Shown piece after piece: positions 1-9,370 of a DNA stretch of 64,000 bases (positions are counted from its first letter, which is position 1; every line of letters begins with the position of its first letter). The position numbers were made by a program, and so were the translations under genes. Location of the stretch: positions 32,028 to 96,027 of the forward strand of contig NZ_BJDU01000010.1 in NCBI RefSeq assembly GCF_005405305.1. The letters run 5' to 3'. The notes under the pieces are model-generated. The model was not told the DNA's origin. It was given only the letters and a program-made list of their open reading frames with translations, and made no database searches. The stretch comes from Companilactobacillus formosensis. Lineage in GTDB: Bacteria > Bacillota > Bacilli > Lactobacillales > Lactobacillaceae.

Positions 1-1349
1 CAACTTGAGTAGTACTATTTTCTTTTGTCGTTATTTCACTAGCATAGATTGGTTCGCTTTTATCATCAGTCGCATTATTGTAAGTCACATAACCGATAAT
101 TCCATTTGAGAAAGTCACATTCGATGGCAAGTCAATTTTGGCGACATTCTCGGTCCAATCCTCACTACCACTCTTATAGCTTAAATTATAGTTAAAAGCT
201 AAATCATCACCGGAATTAATTGTATTATCAGTACTATCATCTTTAATAGTTTTATTTTGCGTTTGGTCGACAATATTTGAAGAAACTTCACCCTCAATTT
301 CAGAAGGGATAGATTCAAAAGCAATCAAATTAGCTTCATAGGCATCCCCGTTACTAGAGACGAATCCCCAACGCAATTTTCCACCGATTTTATTCAAAGC
401 ATCGTGTCCACCAAATTCAGTCGCTTGAACTGCAGAAGTAGTCGCCACTAAGGGATTAGCTCCTTTAGAACCATCAAGATTTTTATCATTAAATTTATAA
501 GTAATAGTGAAATCATTAGGATGCCAGGTCAAAGTCAAATGATGCCATTTTCCATCGTGCAATTCGATGTAATTAATGCCTTGATGCAACATGGAGAAAT
601 AATTTTCCTTAAAAATCAGTCCAGAAGTATTTCTTATATACGTATTTGAACTACCAGGATAACCATAAGCAATGTGTTGACCTGAAATATTATAATCAAA
701 GTCATCATAGGAACTCTTTGAAGAATTTGAGTTAGTATCAAATTCCAAAGCCCAACTTTTTTGGATGGCAGTATTGGCTATCTGAAGTGGATCAGTTACT
801 GAAGTATCATTATCAATCCCCCAAACACCCATACTTTCACCTCTACCTATTTCAGTTCCCTTATGAGCAAAAGCTTTTATTCTATCGTCAGAATTCTGTA
901 AAACAAAGGCCATCCCATCACCAAAACCGTCACTACTATTTTTGTGAGTCTTGGGTCCAAAATACATCCATAAAGATAGGGTCTGTTGTTTAGTTATATC
1001 AACATAGTTTCCACCTTCGACATTAGACCAGATGGCTCCTGCTTGATTCTTATAGGTATTCACTCTAATAGCACGAAATGGATCATAAGAAGCAGCCGTA
1101 GGTCGTCCCATAGCAGTTTCTAAGATGGCATAATTTTTTGTTCCATTATATCCACTTAAATCCCCTGGCGTAAATTGTGTCGAATCTAATCCTAAATTAT
1201 TCGGCGCATCATTTAATCCTTCCATTGATTCATTCAAAGCATCCGTTTGTGAAGTTGCAAAAGAAGTCATTGGACTATCTAAAATAATTATTAAATTAAA
1301 AAATATTGCTAAAAAAGTTAAAAATAATAATTGTTTTTTCCCACTCATA
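1..1349 (-). CDS. Secreted L-type-lectin-domain surface protein, 3' end outside window
   Basis: This reading frame runs off the left edge; its start is the ATG at 1349, preceded by GGGGG. An in-frame ATG at 1361 is the alternative. The first 25 or so residues are a hydrophobic signal peptide (MSGKKQLLFLTFLAIFF). Residues about 60-330 read like the L-type lectin fold common in lactobacillar cell-surface proteins: SLWMYFGPK, DGMAFVLQN, WALEFDTN, GKWHHLTLTW. After that a DUF11-like beta region begins (GDDLAFNYNLSYKSG). The wall-anchoring end is not visible. Known relatives sit in WxL or LPXTG surface-protein clusters and may bind carbohydrate; function here is inferred from family only. Confidence 0.75.
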
Positions 1350-1473
1350 GCAACCCCCATAAAGTACGTTATATTAATCACAATATCTGATTAACATAAA
1401 TTTTATACCCATTAATAATAATTACAAGCAATAAATAAAATATCATTTTTAAAATAATAATTTATGATTTAAT

Positions 1474-1508
1474 GAAAAAGTTCCCACAATTGAATGTGAG
1501 AACTTTTT
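1474..1508 (-). terminator. Intrinsic terminator after the metal ABC operon
   Basis: On the minus strand a stem AAAAAGTTCTCACA / TGTGGGAACTTTTT with a short AT loop abuts the stop codon of the binding-protein gene and ends in a T run. It is roughly symmetric. Confidence 0.75.
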
Positions 1509-2442
1509 ATTTTAATCCTTCATAAATATGATCAATATTCCACTTCATCATCGAATAATAAGTATCCCCATCACTGCCTTCTTTAGCTAAAGAATCAGTA
1601 AATAATTTAGAATAAATCTCCAAACCAGACTCCTTCGATACTTTTTCCATTGATTTAGGTGAAACAGAAGACTCAACAAACAAGTTTTTGACGGCAGATT
1701 TTCTAATTTTACCCAAAACTCGTTGCATTTGTTCCGGCGTTCCTTGCGATTCAGTATTGATTTCCCAAATATAGGCCGGTGTCACGTGATAAGCCTTACC
1801 GAAATACTTGAACGCACCTTCTGAAGTTACTAATAAACGTTGTTTTTCAGGGATTTCTAAGTACTTTGATTGTGCTTGATGATGCAATTTTTCTAACTTA
1901 GCAATGTATTTATCAGCGTTTGCTTGATAGTAGCTGGCATTTTTCTTATCTTTTTCCTTCAAAACTTTCGTAATAACTTGAACATATTTGACCCCGTTGG
2001 CTAAATCTAACCAGGCATGCGGATCTTCTTCATCCACGTTAGTTGTCAAATGTTCCGGTGTCACTTCGCTACTAGCTGAGAAAACATCTTCATTGAATTT
2101 CTTATGTGAAGTCTCGACTAATTTATTGAACCAGCCATTCCCACCAGTTTCTAAATTCAACCCATTGTGGAAAATCACATTAGCTTCAGTTGCGGCTGAA
2201 ACATCACTTGGTTGTGGCTCATACTCGTGCGGATCAGTTCCACGTTTGACGATACTGTACAATTCGATTCGGTCGCCACCAACGTTTCTGACCATATCTT
2301 CCAAAATCGAATTAGTTGTCACGACTTGTAGTTTATCACCAGCAGTTAAATCAGCGGAATGATTATCACGACTATTTAAGAAAAAGTAAACTCCACTGAT
2401 CATGGCAATCACAGCGACTAAAGTTATCCAAATTCTCTTCAT
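1507..2442 (-). CDS. mntA: Manganese-type ABC transporter substrate-binding protein
   Basis: A 311-residue cluster A-I (PsaA/MtsA/ZnuA) metal-binding protein. The four expected ligands are visible: His in DPHEYEPQP, His in DPHAWLDLANG, Glu in SEGAFKYFG, and Asp in the GSDGDTYYSM segment. The motif AYIWEINTESQGTP is typical of the manganese (PsaA-like) branch, and there is no His-rich zinc loop. It has an N-terminal hydrophobic segment but no lipobox Cys, so it is probably held by an uncleaved membrane anchor, which is unusual for the family. The start overlaps the permease stop by 4 bp, making it the last gene of a three-gene operon. Metal specificity is inferred. Confidence 0.88.
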   Translation of the reverse strand: MKRIWITLVAVIAMISGVYFFLNSRDNHSADLTAGDKLQVVTTNSILEDMVRNVGGDRIELYSIVKRGTDPHEYEPQPSDVSAATEANVIFHNGLNLETGGNGWFNKLVETSHKKFNEDVFSASSEVTPEHLTTNVDEEDPHAWLDLANGVKYVQVITKVLKEKDKKNASYYQANADKYIAKLEKLHHQAQSKYLEIPEKQRLLVTSEGAFKYFGKAYHVTPAYIWEINTESQGTPEQMQRVLGKIRKSAVKNLFVESSVSPKSMEKVSKESGLEIYSKLFTDSLAKEGSDGDTYYSMMKWNIDHIYEGLK

Positions 2443-3293
2443 CGAGCCACACTCCTTTTCAATTTAAAGAAGTTTTGTTTTGGTGAAAAGATAAACGATA
2501 AAGCAAACAAACTAGCTGCCACAATAACGATTGCCGGACCAGATGCCCAGTTGAAAGTGTAACTAAAGTACAGACCAGTTATCGCTGAAATTATTCCTAT
2601 GACTGCCGATAAAACTAACATAATGTTTAACTTGTCAGTCCATAAAAAGGCGGTTGCGGCTGGCGTAATCAACATCGCCACTACCAAAATAATTCCGACT
2701 GTTTGCAAAGCGGAGACAGTAACCAAAGTTAACACCAACATTAAAGCATAGTGGATAACTTGGACTTTCAAGCCGTACGTTCTAGCGTAAGTTTCATCAA
2801 ATGACGTCACCAACAATTCTTTATAGAACACGACAACAAATAAGATAACTAATCCTAATACAACTGCTGTAGTCATAATGTCACTGTCACTAACTGCCAA
2901 GATATTTCCAAACAAAATATGATGCAAATTAGTGGAGCTTTCGGCCATTGAAATCAAAATAAATCCTAAAGCATAAAAAGCACTAAAGACGACCCCTATT
3001 GACGTATCAGTTTTGATTTTACTTCGTGAGGCAACAAAACCAATCAATAAAGCTGCTAGAACACCAAAGACTGATGCTCCTAATAAAATATTGATACCTA
3101 ACATGTAAGCCACGGCAACTCCGGGTAAAACCGCATGCGAAATGGCATCCCCCATCAAGGACATCCCACGTAAAATAATGAAACTACCGATTATCCCTGA
3201 CATAATTCCGACCATAACTGCTGTTAATAAAGCACTTTGCAGAAAGTCGTATTTGGTTAAAGCATTAAAAAATTCTACTATTGATGCCATCAC
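2439..3293 (-). CDS. mntC: Metal ABC transporter permease (ABC-3 family)
   Basis: A 284-residue polytopic membrane protein with about eight or nine hydrophobic helices (residues 15-270), matching the ABC-3 family (MntB/ZnuB). The conserved stretches GDAISHAVLPGVAVAYMLG and QTVGIILVVAMLITPAATA are the usual family hallmarks. It overlaps the ATPase upstream and the binding protein downstream by 4 bp each, so translation of all three is coupled. It would form the transmembrane channel for Mn or a related divalent cation. Symbol follows the B. subtilis naming style; other species use different letters. Confidence 0.88.
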   Translation of the reverse strand: MMASIVEFFNALTKYDFLQSALLTAVMVGIMSGIIGSFIILRGMSLMGDAISHAVLPGVAVAYMLGINILLGASVFGVLAALLIGFVASRSKIKTDTSIGVVFSAFYALGFILISMAESSTNLHHILFGNILAVSDSDIMTTAVVLGLVILFVVVFYKELLVTSFDETYARTYGLKVQVIHYALMLVLTLVTVSALQTVGIILVVAMLITPAATAFLWTDKLNIMLVLSAVIGIISAITGLYFSYTFNWASGPAIVIVAASLFALSFIFSPKQNFFKLKRSVAR

Positions 3294-4030
3294 TGCACAC
3301 CTTCCTTTTCCGCAAACAAGACTGAAGAAAGATCTGCACTAAAAGCTCGTTCGATATTTTTTGGATTATAAACTTCATTAGTAGGTCCAAAGTCCACGAT
3401 ACCGTGATTCAAAATCACCAAATCATCAAAATAATCATGAACTTTATTCAAATCGTGGTGAATGACGATAATTGTCTTACCAGCATCTCGCCACTGTTTC
3501 AAAATTCTCATAATAGCTGTTTCACTCTGCAAGTCGATTCCGACAAAGGGTTCATCTAAAATGATAATTTCTGCTTGTTGGACGATTGCTCGAGCTACGA
3601 AAACTCGCTGCAATTGCCCACCAGATAAATTTCCAATTTGACGTTTAGCAAATTCCGTCAGTGAAACTTGTGCCAAAGCATCCTGTGAAAGTTTCTTCTC
3701 AGCTTTGCCTGGATTTTTAAACAAGCCTAATTTTCCATAAGTTCCAGTAAGGACGACATCAAAGACATCGATTGGAAAAGTTAAATCTAAATCCTTTCTT
3801 TGTTCAACGTAAGCAACTTGCTTTTGAACTGATTTCATTGTCTGACCATCATAGTCAATATGACCACTTTTGGTTTTGATCAGATTTAAAATTGCCTTAA
3901 TGAGTGTAGATTTCCCTGCACCGTTCGGTCCAATGATTCCAGTGATCTTACCTGCGTTAAAGTTAACGGCAACATCAGAAAATACTGGTGTGTCATCGTA
4001 AGCGACAGTGAGGTTCTTAACAGTTAACAT
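3290..4030 (-). CDS. mntB: Metal ABC transporter ATP-binding protein
   Basis: A 246-residue ABC ATPase with Walker A GPNGAGKST (residues about 36-44), signature LSGGQLQRV (about 135-143), Walker B IIILDEPF and H-loop VIHHD. It belongs to the MntB/ZnuC cluster that pairs with ABC-3 permeases. First gene of the operon; its ATG follows AATGGAGG with a 6-nt spacer. A dyad about 80 bp upstream (4109-4122) is a candidate metal-sensor operator. Powers uptake of manganese or a related metal across the membrane. Confidence 0.9.
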   Translation of the reverse strand: MLTVKNLTVAYDDTPVFSDVAVNFNAGKITGIIGPNGAGKSTLIKAILNLIKTKSGHIDYDGQTMKSVQKQVAYVEQRKDLDLTFPIDVFDVVLTGTYGKLGLFKNPGKAEKKLSQDALAQVSLTEFAKRQIGNLSGGQLQRVFVARAIVQQAEIIILDEPFVGIDLQSETAIMRILKQWRDAGKTIIVIHHDLNKVHDYFDDLVILNHGIVDFGPTNEVYNPKNIERAFSADLSSVLFAEKEGVQ

Positions 4031-4108
4031 AAAGAGCCTCCATTCTTAGGCGGATTACCCGCTCTATCCAAAGAGTAACATATACCTTATGGTGTTTCAA
4101 GAAAATTA

Positions 4109-4122
4109 TTAGGTTTACTTAA
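4109..4122. promoter_or_regulatory. Candidate MntR/DtxR-type operator
   Basis: TTAGGTTTACTTAA is an imperfect palindrome (two mismatches) lying about 80 bp upstream of the transporter ATG. DtxR-family manganese regulators of lactobacilli recognise TTAGGTNNACCTAA-like dyads. The link is inference from position and resemblance. Confidence 0.45.
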
Positions 4123-4152
4123 CTTGAATTTTAAATATAGTTTAACTAAATA

Positions 4153-4323
4153 TGCCGTCGTCCGCAAAAACCCTGTGATTGGCTGGAACGCTGCCGACGC
4201 AACTTGAAGCCTTTGCTAAGCCCAAGTTCGGGCAAAGTCTTCAAGATTGGTCTTATTCTAAGCAACAAGTTGCTAAGAATAATTTGGTGGCTGAGCCATC
4301 ACAGGGCTTTTGCTCCCGACTAG
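4153..4323 (-). repeat. Structured intergenic repeat, complete copy A
   Basis: About 171 bp, read on the minus strand from TAGTCGGGAG to CGGACGACGGCA. It folds as a closing helix (4171-4179 with 4298-4306, CCCTGTGAT/ATCACAGGG, extended by GGCT/AGCC) enclosing two hairpins: 4255-4266 with 4269-4280, and 4203-4209 plus 4211-4216 with 4232-4237 plus 4239-4245. Copy C at 40558-40719 has the same fold with different paired bases. It fills most of the 560-bp gap between pepN and the metal transporter; no convincing gene is seen in that gap. Confidence 0.75.
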
Positions 4324-4492
4324 ATTTCAATTTTTATTTAGATAGAGTTAAACATATACTTCTTAAATAACAGTTCTATTTCTTTACATAAAAAAAGAAA
4401 ATACTACTAAAACCACAGCAATATACTGCAATTCCAATAATATCTTCTATTAATTTTCTGAAGTAATTTATATAAAGATAGAAACCACTATC

Positions 4493-4551
4493 TAGTCGGG
4501 AGTGAGGTCCTGGAAAATGCTCAGCCGTGAAAGGCCGAACGGACGACGGCA
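4493..4551 (+). repeat. Structured intergenic repeat, internally deleted copy B
   Basis: Carries both family ends: TAGTCGGGAGTGA at the left, GAACGGACGACGGCA at the right, only 59 bp apart. The interior hairpins and the GTTCCAGC segment are missing. Lies just downstream of the pepN stop and points the opposite way to copy A. Confidence 0.65.
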
Positions 4552-4591
4552 GCTTAATACAAGTTAAGCTAAAAAGCTAATCTACAAAAGA

Positions 4592-7123
4592 TTATTTATT
4601 TTCAGCAATTGCCTTATTAACAGCATCCTTTTCGCTTTCAACTAATTGAACCTTAGTTTCAACAATCTTAATATCCATCTTGATTTCACGTGTCAAACCT
4701 GGTGTATTAACTTTTGGTTCGAAAAAATCTTTAAATTCAGCCAAACGTTCTGGTGTATGGAAGATCATTGAAGTAACTGTGATGTAAGTTGAGAATTCCA
4801 TATCTCCACCGACAGTCTTTTCTAGCCAGTTCCAGTCATTTCTGATCCAGTCCCAAGCATCTTGTTGTGCGTATTCGTTAGCCAAAGTTCCACGATACCA
4901 TGCACGTAAGTCTTGTGGCTTGATAACATCGGCATTTTCAAATTGTTTAACGAGCTTTTGAATCAAGTTAGCATCTGGTGTGCTTGTGATAGCTACTGCC
5001 AAATCAGCTTTGTAACTAGGGTCACTTGATTTAACATAATCATTCAACAAATTATCAAACAATTCTGCACTACCATAATTCTTAACTTCATTTCTCAAAA
5101 CTAGCAAACGAATGTCAGCTGATAAGGCACCTAAATTATCTTTATTATTAGTAAAGATTTCATGAGCTTGAGCTACGGCATCTTTATTCTTAGCATACAA
5201 AGCAGCATTTAGAACATAAGGACGAGTCAATTGATCATCATTTGATTCATCTTTCTTTGGTTCCCAGCCTAGACGAGCAACTTGGTTAACACTCAATTTG
5301 TTAAAGAAGGCTTTCAAGTTTTCTTCGGCTTCTGAACCTGGTGTGACGAACTTCTTCAAGTTGTTAGCTGTACGATACAAAGCGGCGTTAACAACATTTG
5401 ACTTGCTATCAGAAACTTTTGTCAATAATGGCACGATTGAAGCATAAGAAATTTGATGTGCATCAGCCAACAATTGTAAGTCTTGGATGATACCAAGTTG
5501 TGAAATAGCATCAATTGAATCAATGTTTTCCAAAATGTCGCTTAACAAAGTATCGTCATATTTAACGATAAAGTGTGAGTTGTTACCGACATTTAGGCGG
5601 AATGGAACTCCAGCATCTTTATGCAATGTTTCGTAATCACCAATTGTAATTGTTTGGTCAGCCATAATCTTAGGAGCAGCACCGTAGTTACTGTTCAAAG
5701 GAATTTGCCATAGACGTCCTTCATCTTTACCGGCACCGATGAAGAATTGTTGTTGTGACAATTGAATCTTACCGTCAACGACACTAGCTGAAACCACTGG
5801 ATAACCCGGTTGTTGGAGCCATGAGTGCATGATCTTACCAACATCGATACCAGAAGCATCACCTAAAGCATTCCAAAGGTCATCCCCTTGAGCATTACTA
5901 TATTTGTGAGCCTCAAAGTACTTCTTCAAACCAGCACGTAAGTTGTCGTCACCTAACAATGAACGTACCATAACTAGCATACGAGCACCTTTGGCATAAA
6001 CGATAGCTGAGTCAAACAAGGCATCGATTTCAGCTGGATTATTAACTTGAACGTGAACTGATTGAACACCGTCAGTCGCATCACGTTGTAAAGCAGCTGG
6101 AACATCGGATGTTTGGAACAATTCCCAGACATTCCACTCAGGTTCGATAGCATCAACAGCAACGTATTCCATCATGTTGGCAAAACTTTCATTTAACCAT
6201 AAGTCGTCCCACCACTTCATAGTTACCAAGTCACCAAACCATTGGTGAGCTAATTCGTGTGTAATAACAGTAGCGACTAATTGCTTAGTATCGAGTGAAG
6301 TATTATCAGGATCGACCATCAAGTAAGCTTCACGATAAGTTACTAGTCCCCAGTTTTCCATTGCACCAGCTGAGAAATCAGGAAGTGCCAATTGCCATGA
6401 ATGTGGTAGTGGATAAGGTGTTTGATAGAAGTCTTCGTAAAATTCGATGGCACGTTTAGCAATGCTCAAAGCAAAATCTAGTTCGTTAGCTTTGTGAGCC
6501 TTAGTTGCGAAAACGCCGACTTCAACGCCACTCTTAGTCTTAGTAACTTTACTTTGAAGGTCACCAAAGGCAAAAGCAATTAAGTAAGTTGACATCTTAA
6601 CAGTTGTGTCAAAGTAGTGAATGCCATTTTCAGTTCTAATTTCAGGCATGTTAGCCAAAATTGTTTCGCCAGGTTTTTCATCGAACTTGATAGCCATGTC
6701 AAATTTAGCCTTAGCTTCAGGTTCATCGACACATGGGAAGGCTTGACGAGCAAAAGTTGTTTCAAATTGTGTACCAATAATTTGTTTCTTTTCGCCGTTT
6801 ACTTCGTAATATGAAGGATAAATACCCATCATTGAGTCAGTAAGTTTGGCATTGTATGCGATAGTTAAAGTTGTTTCACCAGCTTGTGGTAAGTCGATAT
6901 TGATAGCATCGTTGTCATCATCAGTTGTGAATGGAACATCTTTACCATCAGCTTGAACAGATTCAATATTCAAATACTTTTGGTGGATAGAAATTGATGG
7001 CACCTTAGCTTCACCATCAATAACAGTCTTACCAGAAAATTGTTTTGTGCCACGGTTGATATCGATAAAGACATCGTAGCGGCTAGGTTGAAATTTATCA
7101 TAAAAACGTGTTATTTCAGTCAT
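4592..7123 (-). CDS. pepN: Aminopeptidase N (lysyl aminopeptidase, M1 family)
   Basis: 843 residues, the usual length for lactobacillar PepN. The M1 hallmarks are intact: GAMENWG exopeptidase motif, then HELAHQWFGDLVTMKWWDDLWLNESFA with the HExxH zinc site and the distal Glu of the consensus HExxH-x18-E. The C-terminal half is the helical ERAP1-like domain. It is a cytoplasmic zinc enzyme that removes N-terminal residues from peptides after uptake. Monocistronic: structured repeats lie on both sides. Confidence 0.96.
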   Translation of the reverse strand: MTEITRFYDKFQPSRYDVFIDINRGTKQFSGKTVIDGEAKVPSISIHQKYLNIESVQADGKDVPFTTDDDNDAINIDLPQAGETTLTIAYNAKLTDSMMGIYPSYYEVNGEKKQIIGTQFETTFARQAFPCVDEPEAKAKFDMAIKFDEKPGETILANMPEIRTENGIHYFDTTVKMSTYLIAFAFGDLQSKVTKTKSGVEVGVFATKAHKANELDFALSIAKRAIEFYEDFYQTPYPLPHSWQLALPDFSAGAMENWGLVTYREAYLMVDPDNTSLDTKQLVATVITHELAHQWFGDLVTMKWWDDLWLNESFANMMEYVAVDAIEPEWNVWELFQTSDVPAALQRDATDGVQSVHVQVNNPAEIDALFDSAIVYAKGARMLVMVRSLLGDDNLRAGLKKYFEAHKYSNAQGDDLWNALGDASGIDVGKIMHSWLQQPGYPVVSASVVDGKIQLSQQQFFIGAGKDEGRLWQIPLNSNYGAAPKIMADQTITIGDYETLHKDAGVPFRLNVGNNSHFIVKYDDTLLSDILENIDSIDAISQLGIIQDLQLLADAHQISYASIVPLLTKVSDSKSNVVNAALYRTANNLKKFVTPGSEAEENLKAFFNKLSVNQVARLGWEPKKDESNDDQLTRPYVLNAALYAKNKDAVAQAHEIFTNNKDNLGALSADIRLLVLRNEVKNYGSAELFDNLLNDYVKSSDPSYKADLAVAITSTPDANLIQKLVKQFENADVIKPQDLRAWYRGTLANEYAQQDAWDWIRNDWNWLEKTVGGDMEFSTYITVTSMIFHTPERLAEFKDFFEPKVNTPGLTREIKMDIKIVETKVQLVESEKDAVNKAIAENK

Positions 7124-7234
7124 AAGTTCCCCTTTAATCTTTTTTTAATACACTTCTAATTAATTATAATCTTTAGTTTAGAGTAGTTTCAACAAATTTG
7201 AAATGATTTGAATCAAAATAGTACTATACTGCAC

Positions 7235-7281
7235 TGCCGTCTTCCGCTCGGCCCTGGAAAACGCTGGAACGCTGTGGCCCC
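7235..7281 (-). repeat. Structured intergenic repeat, 3'-half copy D
   Basis: On the minus strand this reads CAGCGTTCCAGCG, then TTTTCCAGGGCCGAGCGG, then AAGACGGCA, matching the 3' third of copies A and C (GTTCCAGC ... CGGACGACGGCA). No TAGTCGG 5' end is found nearby, so it is a truncated member of the family. Confidence 0.55.
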
Positions 7282-7333
7282 CAATTGAAATTTATTTAAG
7301 GGTATCATAATTTTTTAGACACAAAAACTTGCT

Positions 7334-7822
7334 CTAATCATTCAATTCTTTAACCAAGTTATACCAAGTTTCACCGGCATGTTCTGAATCGGCTATTCCG
7401 AGATTCTTGAAACCATTCTTCAAGTAAAATGGTAGATTTTTTTCCAAACTAGTTAAAGAGATACTTTCTCGTTGAGCTTTTCTGGCATTATCTTCCATTG
7501 CCTTCAACAACTTGCTGCCAATACTGTGTACTCTGAATTTAGGATCAACGGCGATGGTAAAGATAATTTGATTGCCACCGGTTGGCAAATTTTTCGGCGT
7601 GTTCTCGTACATCCAGTCTTCCACGAATTTTTCTTTGACGGCCGGTCCTACGACAAAACCCGCTACTTGTCCATCGATACGAGCTACCAAAAAAGTATCC
7701 TGTAATTTTTTAATCCGATCTTGATATTGTTCTTTGGTTCCTGCCTCTTCAGATGTAAAACCTAAGTTCTCAATTCTAACAATTTCTGGTAAATCTTTTA
7801 ATGTTGCTTCAGTAATTTCCAT
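7334..7822 (-). CDS. GNAT-family N-acetyltransferase
   Basis: 162 residues from the ATG at 7822, which has GAGG 7 nt upstream; the longer reading frame starts with a TTG at 7834 and no better ribosome site. GNAT fold elements are seen: IRIENLGF at the N-terminus, FTIAVDPKFRVHSIGSKLLKAM (acetyl-CoA pyrophosphate loop, R/Q-x-x-G-x-G/A variant) and FYLKNGF near the end. Resembles arylalkylamine/polyamine acetyltransferase-like GNATs; substrate unknown. Divergent from the nitroreductase at 7905. Confidence 0.8.
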   Translation of the reverse strand: MEITEATLKDLPEIVRIENLGFTSEEAGTKEQYQDRIKKLQDTFLVARIDGQVAGFVVGPAVKEKFVEDWMYENTPKNLPTGGNQIIFTIAVDPKFRVHSIGSKLLKAMEDNARKAQRESISLTSLEKNLPFYLKNGFKNLGIADSEHAGETWYNLVKELND

Positions 7823-7904
7823 GTGTAACCTCAATTTAAATGATTAATATTTTGATTAGTTTATACTATCATAATCATAGAGTTAAAAGAGGAGTGTTGA
7901 TATT

Positions 7905-8363
7905 ATGGAAACTGAAAAAATGATTAGTTCTCGTAAAGCTGTTCGTCAATATAGTGGTCAAATTACCGATGAGCAACTCCACAAAATTTTACTAGCTGGT
8001 AACGCCGGACCCGTTGGTATGGGTGAATATGATAATTATCGTTTGACAGTTATTCAAAAACCCGAAATTCTTAACAAAATGAGCGGAATTTACGATGCTC
8101 CAACTGTTATCGTCGTTTCAGCTAAGAATCCCGATACTATGGAAGATCTTTCTGCCGGTGCTATCGTTCACAACATGGAATTGGCCGCTGAAGACCAAGG
8201 ATTAGGCGCCAATTACAATATGGCTAGTGTTGGTTCAATTCCTAGTGGCGTTGTTCCTGATGGTTTTAAAGCAGTCTTTGCTTTAACTATTGGTCAAACT
8301 TCTGAGAAATTTGTTCCACGTGAAATACCTATGGATAGAATTAAGACTAATATCGTTAAATAG
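7905..8363 (+). CDS. Small nitroreductase-family protein
   Basis: 152 residues, shorter than typical nitroreductases (about 200). The N-terminal MISSRKAVRQYSGQITDEQL is the FMN-binding Arg/Ser segment of the family, and LGANYNMASVGSIP plus VFALTIGQTSE match the C-terminal region. Such short forms are common in lactobacilli and presumably use FMN and NAD(P)H; substrate unknown. A good ribosome site (AGAGGAG) precedes the ATG. Ends at a shared bidirectional terminator. Confidence 0.82.
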   Translation: METEKMISSRKAVRQYSGQITDEQLHKILLAGNAGPVGMGEYDNYRLTVIQKPEILNKMSGIYDAPTVIVVSAKNPDTMEDLSAGAIVHNMELAAEDQGLGANYNMASVGSIPSGVVPDGFKAVFALTIGQTSEKFVPREIPMDRIKTNIVK

Positions 8364-8402
8364 AAAAAAGTGAGTAGATTAATCAGTCTACTCACTTTTT
8401 TC
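8364..8402. terminator. Bidirectional intrinsic terminator
   Basis: Perfect stem GTGAGTAGA / TCTACTCAC flanked by A6 and T6, so it works both ways. The TAG stop of the minus-strand LysR gene lies inside the stem. Confidence 0.9.
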
Positions 8403-9260
8403 ATTTTTCATTTCTTTTAAAAATTCTTCTGCCAACCGTGATAAAGTTCGCGATTTCTTCCAGATCAGGACAGTCTTAATCGAATCTAAGTAATTCAAAC
8501 TTTTAAAAACTAGCTCCCCACTCTGATATTCAGGTTTATTAAATGTAATAGCACATCCCATCCCAGACATAACCATGGCTCGCATATTGTAATTCATATC
8601 ATAAGTACCCGTAATTTCATAATCACGAACGTATTCGTCTAAATAAGACATCAATTGTGAATGAACGTCAATTTGTCTTGGTATTAATAAATTCATTCCT
8701 TTTAAATCAGCTGCCACAAAACTTTCTTTACCAAAATTATCTTCTGATCTAGGCATCACAATCCCAATTTTGTTATCAATTGGCAATGATAATTTGTTAT
8801 AACGGTCTAAAGAATCATTTGTGTAAACGACCCCGAAGTCCAAAATTCCTGCATCGAGATTTTTAAAAATTTGATCCGCATCTTGGGTTTCAAAGTTAAT
8901 GTTGATATTTTCGCCCTTTTTGATCAGCTCATTAAAAGTTCTTGTCAACATAGCATTAGCTTCACCTTCACCGGCCGCAACATATAAATCTCCTGACAAA
9001 ACTTTTTTATTCAAAATAGCAGAAGTAGTCGATTCAACCAGACTATTAATTTCTTTAGCTCGTTCTAATAAGAAATAGCCGTCATCAGTCAAAGAAATTT
9101 CTCGTGGTCCTCTTTCAAAAAGTATTGTCCCTAATTCTATTTCTAAATCCTTAATTTGCCGTGACAAAGTTGACTGCGAAATGTGTAATTTTTCCGCCGC
9201 TGAAGTGATACTTTTATCGTTTACGATCTCGATAAAATACCGTAATACCCGTAATTCCAT
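8388..9260 (-). CDS. LysR-family transcriptional regulator
   Basis: 290 residues from the ATG at 9260 (GGATGGG upstream); an ATG three codons earlier has no spaced ribosome site. N-terminal winged HTH: MELRVLRYFIEIVNDKSITS, AAEKLHISQSTLSRQIKDLE. A periplasmic-binding-like effector domain follows (residues 90-290). It is divergently paired with the SDR/flavodoxin operon at 9371 and is a paralogue of the regulator at 35957, which is divergent from a paralogous SDR operon. Likely controls its neighbour in response to an unknown small molecule. Confidence 0.9.
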   Translation of the reverse strand: MELRVLRYFIEIVNDKSITSAAEKLHISQSTLSRQIKDLEIELGTILFERGPREISLTDDGYFLLERAKEINSLVESTTSAILNKKVLSGDLYVAAGEGEANAMLTRTFNELIKKGENININFETQDADQIFKNLDAGILDFGVVYTNDSLDRYNKLSLPIDNKIGIVMPRSEDNFGKESFVAADLKGMNLLIPRQIDVHSQLMSYLDEYVRDYEITGTYDMNYNMRAMVMSGMGCAITFNKPEYQSGELVFKSLNYLDSIKTVLIWKKSRTLSRLAEEFLKEMKNEKSE

Positions 9261-9279
9261 CTTACCCATCCTTTTTAGT

Positions 9280-9330
9280 CATGGTTACCATTGCAATATA
9301 ACTGTTTTACATCACAACTTTTAGCATCTA
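9280..9330 (+). promoter_or_regulatory. Candidate LysR operator/promoter of SDR-flavodoxin operon
   Basis: ATGGTTACCATTGC, then AATATAACTGTTTTACATCA. The minus-strand promoter of the paralogous SDR operon near 35.9 kb reads ATAACCATTATC, AATGAGTATTTAACATTA, which lines up base for base over most of its length. Shared promoter architecture is seen; LysR binding is inferred. Confidence 0.45.
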
Positions 9331-9370
9331 TATTATAAACATAAATTGATTCACAGGAGGAATTTAAAAT

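Noticed and set aside
4179..4370. Plus-strand reading frame in the pepN-mnt gap
   Set aside because: Lies on structured repeat copy A, whose palindromes explain it; no start signal.
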